39,540 nucleotides of DNA, from assembly GCA_023954015.1 (NCBI GenBank), contig JAMLIS010000024.1:1-39540 (forward strand), in the 5' to 3' direction. This stretch comes from Burkholderiaceae bacterium (lineage in GTDB: Bacteria > Pseudomonadota > Gammaproteobacteria > Burkholderiales > Burkholderiaceae_E). Under the pieces are notes generated by a model. It ran no database searches and was not told the origin of the DNA. It worked only from the letters and a program-made list of their open reading frames with translations. Position numbers and translations under genes: made by a program. Numbering within the stretch: position 1 is the first letter of the stretch; each line of letters starts with the position of its first letter. Shown here piece after piece: positions 34,846 through 39,540 of the stretch.

Positions 34846-35494
34846 TCTCGGCGCCCTTCACCGTGATGAGCTTTTCCTGGCTCAGCTCGCCGAGGATGCG
34901 CGAGAAGTGCTCGGGCGTGAGGTTCAGCCGCGAAGCGATCACGCCCTTGCTCGTGTCGAGGACGATGCGAATCGGCGCAGCGCGCTCCTCCTGCTGCTCG
35001 ATGTCGCGCAGCAGGTAGCCGATCACGCGCTGCATCCCCGAACGCAGCGAGTACGCCTCGACGTCGTGCACGAGCCCGATGAGCCGCCGGCTCAGGCCGG
35101 CGAGCATCATCCGCGCGAGCCGCCGATCGCGCATGAGCTCGGCATCCAGCGTGGCCTTCGAGATGTGCAGCAGCAGCGAGTCGGCCAGGCATTCCGCGTT
35201 CACCGGGTAGGGACGATCGAGAAACATCGCCGCCTCGCCGAAGGACTGGCCGGGCCCGAGGATCTCGATGACTTTCTCGGTGCCCTGCGGGGAGACGAAG
35301 CCGAGCTTCACGCGCCCGTAGACCACGATGTGGAAACCCACGCAGGGTTCGCCGCGCCGGAACAGGATGCGCCCCTTCTGGATGCGCAGCTCGGTCGTCC
35401 CCGTCGCGATGCGGTCGAGATCCTCGGTGCCCAGCTCGTGAAAGAGCGCGAGGTTCGCGAGAAACGTCCGGGTCATCACTTTCGGCGCACGCAC
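34802..35494 (-). CDS. dnr: DNR-type CRP/FNR transcription regulator
   Basis: A 230-aa regulator with an N-terminal cyclic-nucleotide-like beta-roll (GRILFRRGEPCVGFHIVVYG, GQSFGEAAMFLDRPYP), a dimerisation helix, and a C-terminal helix-turn-helix SRLNLTPEHFSRILGEL. The E-x-x-S-R pattern of the recognition helix is that of FNR proteins reading TTGAT half-sites. The N-terminal cysteine cluster that binds the [4Fe-4S] centre in FNR/ANR is absent, which points to the DNR class that senses nitric oxide (through heme in studied cases). Start GTG 35494 has GAGGAA ten bases upstream (35505-35510). It probably activates the nirS and TonB-receptor promoters via the site at 31318-31331. Lies 39 bp after queG on the same strand. 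Confidence 0.85.
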   Translation of the reverse strand: MRAPKVMTRTFLANLALFHELGTEDLDRIATGTTELRIQKGRILFRRGEPCVGFHIVVYGRVKLGFVSPQGTEKVIEILGPGQSFGEAAMFLDRPYPVNAECLADSLLLHISKATLDAELMRDRRLARMMLAGLSRRLIGLVHDVEAYSLRSGMQRVIGYLLRDIEQQEERAAPIRIVLDTSKGVIASRLNLTPEHFSRILGELSQEKLITVKGAEITILDPDRLREFLA

Positions 35495-35533
35495 GGGTTC
35501 GGAATTCCTCGCTCTTTTCCCAGAAGAAGGTTC

Positions 35534-36709
35534 TCAGCCGCTATTGTCACCCGAAGCCGGTCCGGCGACCGTTGCAGGAAGCGACCGCGGCTCGTCGATC
35601 GTCCCGGCCGGGAACTCGGCACGGCGTTCCGCCGCCCGGGCTGCCAGCCGCTGCAAGGCCCAGCGCACGTGCTCGCGCACCAGCGCAGCGTCGTCGTCGG
35701 CGCGCGCGCGCAACGCGGCGACGGCGGCCTCGCCGCCCGTCCCGTTGCCCAGCGCGACGGCGATGTTGCGCAGCCAGCGCTCGTGGCCGATGCGCCGGAT
35801 CGGCGAACCGGCGAGCCGCGCCTCGAACTCCTCGGCGCTCCACGCGAAGAGTTCGACGAGCGAGGCCTCGTCGAGTCGCTCGCGCGCAGCGAAATCGTCC
35901 AGCGCAGCCGGGCGGGCGAAGCGGTTCCACGGGCAGGCGAGCTGGCAGTCGTCGCAGCCGTAGATCCGGTTGCCGATCGCGCCTCGAAGCTCCTCGGGGA
36001 TCGCGCCCTTGTGTTCGATCGTCAGGTAGGAGATGCAACGGCGCGCGTCGACCCGGTAGGGGGCGACGATCGCCCCGGTCGGGCACGCTTCGATGCAGCG
36101 GGTGCAGCTCCCGCAGTGATCGTCGTCCGCCTGCCCGGCCGGCAGCTCCAGATCGGTGTAGAGCGTGCCGAGAAAAAAGACGGAGCCGCGGCGAGCGTCG
36201 ATCAGCAGCGTGTGCTTGCCGCGCCAGCCGATCCCCGCACGCCGGGCCAGTTCGACCTCCATCACCGGCGCCGAATCGCAGAAGACCCGGTACCCGAACG
36301 GACCAACCTGCCCCTGGATGCGCTCGGCGAGGCGCTGCAGGCGCGCGCGCGCCACCTTGTGGTAGTCGCGTCCCAGCGCGTAGCGCGAGACGTAGGCGCG
36401 ATCGGCATCGGCGAGCGCATCCCGGGCGTCTTCGAGCCAGCCGGGATCGCGCGGCGCGTATTCGAGCGTCACCATCAGCGCGCGCACGGTGCCCGGCACG
36501 AGTTCGGCCGGCCGCGCCCTTTTCGTTCCGTGGCGCGCCATATAATCCATCTCGCCGTGATAGCCGGCGTCGAGCCACGCCCGGAGCCCGGGCTCGGCGC
36601 TCGACAGATCGACGTCGGCCACTCCCAGCGACGCGAAGCCCAGTTCGCGCGCCCATTCGCGCAGCGTCCCGATCCCGGGCAGCTTCGTCGTCCCGTCCGC
36701 AGCCTGCAT
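35534..36709 (-). CDS. queG: Epoxyqueuosine reductase QueG
   Basis: A 391-aa cobalamin- and iron-sulphur-dependent enzyme catalysing the last step of queuosine synthesis in tRNA, the reduction of epoxyqueuosine. The N-terminal reductive-dehalogenase-like domain contains YMARHGTKRARP, SRYALGRDYHKV and the catalytic-region PVMEVELARRAGIGWRGKHT. Two [4Fe-4S] clusters are supplied by CGSCTRCIEACPTGA and the later CISYLTIEHKG and CDDCQLACPWN segments. The C-terminal HEAT-like part is shorter. ATG 36709 gives the family start. Only 12 bp separate its start codon from that of the divergent tsaE, a gene order also known from enterobacteria. Confidence 0.96.
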   Translation of the reverse strand: MQAADGTTKLPGIGTLREWARELGFASLGVADVDLSSAEPGLRAWLDAGYHGEMDYMARHGTKRARPAELVPGTVRALMVTLEYAPRDPGWLEDARDALADADRAYVSRYALGRDYHKVARARLQRLAERIQGQVGPFGYRVFCDSAPVMEVELARRAGIGWRGKHTLLIDARRGSVFFLGTLYTDLELPAGQADDDHCGSCTRCIEACPTGAIVAPYRVDARRCISYLTIEHKGAIPEELRGAIGNRIYGCDDCQLACPWNRFARPAALDDFAARERLDEASLVELFAWSAEEFEARLAGSPIRRIGHERWLRNIAVALGNGTGGEAAVAALRARADDDAALVREHVRWALQRLAARAAERRAEFPAGTIDEPRSLPATVAGPASGDNSG

Positions 36710-36721
36710 CTTCCGATTCTA

Positions 36722-37219
36722 GTGAACCTTCCCGACCCGCCGGTGCTGCACCTGCCCGATGCACTCGCTACCGAAGCGCTCGCGCGCCGCCTGGCGCCGC
36801 GCATCGAGCCGGGCTTCGTGCTCTTCCTGTCGGGGGACCTCGGTGCCGGCAAGACCGCCTTCGTGCGTGCGCTGTTGCGCGCGCTCGGTTTTGCCGGACG
36901 TGTGAAAAGTCCGAGCTTTTCGTTGCTCGAATCTTATGATCTGTCGAGGTTTCGACTGTATCATTTTGATTTGTATAGATTCGACTCCGAACAGGATTGG
37001 CTGGATGCTGGTTTCGACGAATTCATCGGAGCGCCGAACGTCACGATCGTCGAGTGGCCCGAGCGCGCGGCCGGCACGCTGCCGGCGCCCGACCTGCACC
37101 TGTTACTGCGCTTCGACGCCGACGAAGGCAGCCAGCGGCGCGTCGTCGAGCTGGTCGCCGGCACCGAGCGGGGCCGCGCATGCCTGAAGGTGCTGGCCCC
37201 GGACGACGGGCACTGCTGA
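36722..37219 (+). CDS. tsaE: t6A synthesis ATPase TsaE
   Basis: A 165-aa P-loop ATPase needed with TsaB and TsaD for t6A37 formation in tRNA. Walker A SGDLGAGKT, the switch segment VKSPSFSLLESY, YHFDLYRFDSEQDWLD, and VEWPERA are all typical. GTG 36722 is the only start that keeps the first strand (VNLPDPPVLHLPDALATEALA). The gene is divergent from queG and overlaps the next gene, an amidase, by 40 bp. Its partner tsaD is at 19,740 in the same window. Confidence 0.95.
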   Translation: MNLPDPPVLHLPDALATEALARRLAPRIEPGFVLFLSGDLGAGKTAFVRALLRALGFAGRVKSPSFSLLESYDLSRFRLYHFDLYRFDSEQDWLDAGFDEFIGAPNVTIVEWPERAAGTLPAPDLHLLLRFDADEGSQRRVVELVAGTERGRACLKVLAPDDGHC

Positions 37220-38556
37220 AGCTGGGCGCCGGCGCGCTGCTGGTCCTCGACGTGCGGCCGGTGCTGGCCGCATCCATTCACGCGGTACGTGTCTGGCCGG
37301 CGCGCGAATACACGCGGGTCACGCTCGAGCTGGACCGTCCGTTGAAGTCGACGCAGCTGCAGCTGTCCGATCCGCCGCGGCTGGTCGTCGACCTCGAAGG
37401 CATCGAGATCGATCCGGCCCTGCGCGAGCTGGTGGCGAAGATCCGGCCCGACGACCCGTACATCGAGCGCGTTCGGGTCGGCCAGAACCGGCCGACAGTC
37501 GCACGCCTCGTCTTCGACCTGAAGAGCGAAGTGGCGCCGCAGCTGTTCACGCTCGCCCCGGCGGGCGGGTACCGGCATCGGCTCGTCATCGACCTCTACC
37601 CGGCGGTGCCGATCGACCCGCTGCAGGCGTTGCTCGAAGAGGCGCGCACGCGCGAGCGGGAGCGCCTCGCCTCGCGCGGCGGTGCCGATCCGCTCGACGG
37701 ACTGCTGCAGGCGCAGGCACCCGAGCCGCAGGAAGCCGAGCACGGACTGGCGTCGGTCGCGGCGAAATCTGCGGGCGGCGCGCGCGACGATTCGCGAGGC
37801 AGCGCGTCGAAGCGGCCGGCGCGCGCGCCGCGCACGGCCCCGATGACGCGGCTGGTGACGATCGCGATCGACGCCGGACACGGCGGCGAGGATCCCGGTG
37901 CGATCGGCCGCCGCGGCACCCGAGAGAAGGACGTGGTGCTGCGCATTGCGCAGCACCTGCGCCGGCGCATCGCCGAGGAGCCGTCGATGCGCGCGTACAT
38001 GATCCGCGACGGCGACTATTTCGTGCCGCTCGCCACGCGCGTCACCAAGGCGCAGCGGGTGCAGGCCGACCTGTTCGTCTCGATCCACGCCGACGCGTTC
38101 GTCCGCCCCGAGGCGCGCGGGGCTTCGGTCTACGTGCTCTCCGAACGCGGGGCGACGAGCGCGGCTGCCCGCTGGCTCGCCCGCCGGGAGAACGATTCCG
38201 ATCGCATCGGCGGCGCGCGTTTCGCCACGCGCAGCGCCGAAGCGCAGCGCGTGCTGCTCGATCTCACGACCAAGTCGCAGATCGAGGACTCGTCGCGGCT
38301 CGGCCGGATGGTGCTCACCGAGCTCGGCGGAGTCGCCACGCTGCACAAGCCGGCGATCGAGCAGGCAGGGTTCGCAGTGCTCAAGGCGCCCGAAATACCG
38401 TCGATCCTCGTCGAGACGGCGTTCATTAGCAACCCGCTGGAAGAGCGCCGGCTGTCGAGCGCGCACTACCAGGCGCGCGTCGCCGATGCGATCTTCCGGG
38501 GCCTTGCCGCCTACCTGCGCCGCCATCCGCCGCCGCCCAGGGCGCAGACGACCTGA
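37180..38556 (+). CDS. amiC: N-acetylmuramoyl-L-alanine amidase, AmiC type
   Basis: A 458-aa periplasmic zinc amidase that cuts the peptide from peptidoglycan during daughter-cell separation. The N-terminus carries a twin-arginine-type signal (R9-R10 in PGRRALLKLGAGALLV), as in E. coli AmiA/AmiC. An AMIN localisation domain follows (about 30-140), a linker, and the Amidase_3 domain with zinc ligands His234 (DAGHGG), Glu249 (TREKDVV) and His303 (SIHADAF), and catalytic Glu412 (VETAFISN). ATG 37180 lies inside tsaE (40-bp overlap), so translation may be coupled. In many relatives mutL follows; here the next gene is a convergent response regulator. Confidence 0.95.
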   Translation: MPEGAGPGRRALLKLGAGALLVLDVRPVLAASIHAVRVWPAREYTRVTLELDRPLKSTQLQLSDPPRLVVDLEGIEIDPALRELVAKIRPDDPYIERVRVGQNRPTVARLVFDLKSEVAPQLFTLAPAGGYRHRLVIDLYPAVPIDPLQALLEEARTRERERLASRGGADPLDGLLQAQAPEPQEAEHGLASVAAKSAGGARDDSRGSASKRPARAPRTAPMTRLVTIAIDAGHGGEDPGAIGRRGTREKDVVLRIAQHLRRRIAEEPSMRAYMIRDGDYFVPLATRVTKAQRVQADLFVSIHADAFVRPEARGASVYVLSERGATSAAARWLARRENDSDRIGGARFATRSAEAQRVLLDLTTKSQIEDSSRLGRMVLTELGGVATLHKPAIEQAGFAVLKAPEIPSILVETAFISNPLEERRLSSAHYQARVADAIFRGLAAYLRRHPPPPRAQTT

Positions 38557-38586
38557 ACGCGATCCGCGGCCTCGCCGACCGGCCCG

Positions 38587-38691
38587 CTCGTACGCAGCCT
38601 GCGAGATCACCAGCCGACGCGGTTGGATGCAGCCTGCGGCTTCACCAGGCGACGCGGTCGGACGCGGTCGGCGGCTTCACCAGCCGACGCG
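38587..38691. repeat. Three 35-bp tandem repeats across the response-regulator stop codon
   Basis: Units 38657-38691, 38622-38656 and 38587-38621, each starting (minus strand) CGCGTCGgCTGGTGA. The first unit contains the actual end of the regulator gene (R-V-G-W-stop). The others repeat R-V-A-W-stop and R-V-G-W-stop. Since 35 is not a multiple of three, each copy is in a different frame. The units have diverged in their second halves. Confidence 0.9.
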
Positions 38692-39372
38692 CTCGGGCGC
38701 GGGCTGCGGGTTCTCCAGCCGGTAGCCGATGCCGCGCAACGTGCTGATGCGCGCGCCGGTGCCGGCGAGCTTGCCGCGCAGCCGGGACACATAGACCTCG
38801 ATCGCGTTCGGCGCCAGGCGCTCGTCCTCGCCGGTGATCGTGCGCATCAGCTCCTCCTTGGCCACCGGCGTGCCGGCGTGCTGCACGAGCTGCTCGAAAA
38901 TCGACCACTCGCGCGGCGTCAGGTCGATCGGCATGGAACCGCAGCGAACCTCGCGCTTGCGGCTGTCGACGACGAGCTCTCCGCAGAAGACGACGTCGCC
39001 GGCGCCCGCCTCCTGGCGCAGCCGCACCAGCGCCGCGCTGCGGGCGACCAGCTCGCGCGGCTCGAAATCGCCGGCGAGATAGTCGCTGGCGCCCGCGTCG
39101 AGCGCGGCGATGCGTGCGTCGACGTCCTCGGCCCTCGTGAGGATCAGCGCGGGAACCCGGATCCCGCGGTCGCGCACGTTGCGCAGCCATTCGAGGGGCG
39201 CGCCTGCGTTGGCCCGCAGATCGAGCACGATGGCGCCGGCCGGCGCCACGCGCAGCAACGGATCGAGTTCTCCGGTGTCGGCTACCGCCTCTACGTCGAG
39301 TCCGGCGTCGCGCAGCGGCGCAACGATGCGGCTGGGCGCATCGGGGGCATCGGTGACGACGAGCGTTTTCAT
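38677..39372 (-). CDS. OmpR-type response regulator with degenerate receiver
   Basis: A 231-aa two-component regulator: receiver domain (1-120) and a C-terminal OmpR/PhoB winged helix (LTPREWSIFEQLVQHAGTPV … VYVSRLRGKLAGTG … LRGIGYRLE). The phospho-acceptor Asp is present in IVLDLRA, but the acidic pair at the end of strand 1 is reduced to one Asp (VVTDAPD), and the invariant Lys after strand 5 is missing (DYLAGDF where YLxKPF is usual). Phosphorylation-driven switching is therefore doubtful. ATG 39372 has GAGG eight bases upstream. A sensor kinase is not visible in the window. The 3' end is embedded in a 35-bp tandem repeat. Confidence 0.88.
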   Translation of the reverse strand: MKTLVVTDAPDAPSRIVAPLRDAGLDVEAVADTGELDPLLRVAPAGAIVLDLRANAGAPLEWLRNVRDRGIRVPALILTRAEDVDARIAALDAGASDYLAGDFEPRELVARSAALVRLRQEAGAGDVVFCGELVVDSRKREVRCGSMPIDLTPREWSIFEQLVQHAGTPVAKEELMRTITGEDERLAPNAIEVYVSRLRGKLAGTGARISTLRGIGYRLENPQPAPERVGW

Positions 39373-39540
39373 GGGGACGGCCTCGTACCTTTCGGTCCGT
39401 GCAATTTCCGGACCTCCAGCGGCAGACCGAGCAAGGCGCGTGCCGCCGCAGGTCTTCGCTCCGCTCCCGGACTCGCTGCCCAGGGTGGGCGGCGCCGGCT
39501 CAGAACGTGTGAACCAATCGGCCGTGACCGGAAAGCGCGC

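Noticed and set aside
34802..35494. Regulator as an oxygen-sensing FNR/ANR protein
   Set aside because: The N-terminal cysteine cluster for a [4Fe-4S] centre is missing; only two isolated cysteines are present.
39373..39540. Right-edge sequence after the response regulator start
   Set aside because: 168 bp upstream of the regulator start with no supported gene; it contains the candidate ribosome-binding site GAGG at 39381-39384 and presumably the promoter.

Overview
The window looks like a chromosomal stretch of a GC-rich, denitrifying betaproteobacterium. This is inferred from the rpsU-yqeY-dnaG-rpoD order, an alanine/lysine-rich N-terminal extension on RpoD, the style of the housekeeping proteins and the nirS locus. 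No species can be named from the sequence alone. The first 9.9 kb is visibly less GC-rich, with looser spacing and unusual genes, and reads as an accessory island. Everything to the right is compact, very GC-rich core genome.

Accessory part (1-9,938). From the left edge there is the tail of an unrecognised gene, an unknown 195-aa protein, and a single-chain MmeI-type (type IIL) restriction-modification enzyme. Divergent from these lies a two-gene Hachiman anti-phage system, HamA nuclease and HamB helicase, joined by an ATGA overlap. A 48-bp copy of the 3' half of a tRNA follows, then a patatin-like phospholipase lipoprotein, then the intact tRNA-Ile2(CAU) gene. The two 48-bp copies begin at the first base of the anticodon loop and look like attachment sites. 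The patatin gene would be the only cargo of the inner 2.5-kb segment. The defence genes lie beyond it and suggest stacked insertions at the same tRNA; their outer boundary and integrase are outside the window.

Core part, left half (9,939-28,913). The macromolecular-synthesis operon runs leftward: rpsU, a hairpin terminator/attenuator, yqeY, dnaG (TTG start), rpoD, terminator. Rightward come a Lon-like AAA+ ATPase without protease domain, two tandem membrane GGDEF proteins, and tsaD. Leftward again comes a run from a chalcone-isomerase-like exported protein and xerD through a four-gene sugar-type ABC importer to ybaK, with plsY beyond. An AEC-family transporter points right.

Denitrification part (28,914-36,709). 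A TonB-dependent receptor and nirS (cytochrome cd1 nitrite reductase) diverge from a region holding one FNR/DNR box. The box sits at the same distance from a -10-like hexamer on each side. nirS is followed by a cytochrome c551 gene, a strong terminator, a d1-propeller (NirF/NirN-like) protein whose signal peptide contains five tandem AFVSA units, and, convergently, a DNR-type CRP/FNR regulator in a pair with queG. The regulator, the site and the reductase are therefore all present at one locus. Most heme d1 biosynthesis genes are not.

Right end (36,722-39,540). tsaE and an AmiC-type amidase overlap and diverge from queG with 12 bp between start codons. A response regulator with a degenerate receiver domain faces them. 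Its 3' end is triplicated in 35-bp units that place the same C-terminal tail and stop codon in all three frames.

The most notable signals are the shared bidirectional FNR/DNR promoter, the tRNA-bounded island with Hachiman, the minisatellite-bearing RpoD extension, the repeat-built signal peptide, and small duplications that remodel gene ends (35-bp units; a 17-bp duplication that destroys an ATGA overlap between two permease genes).
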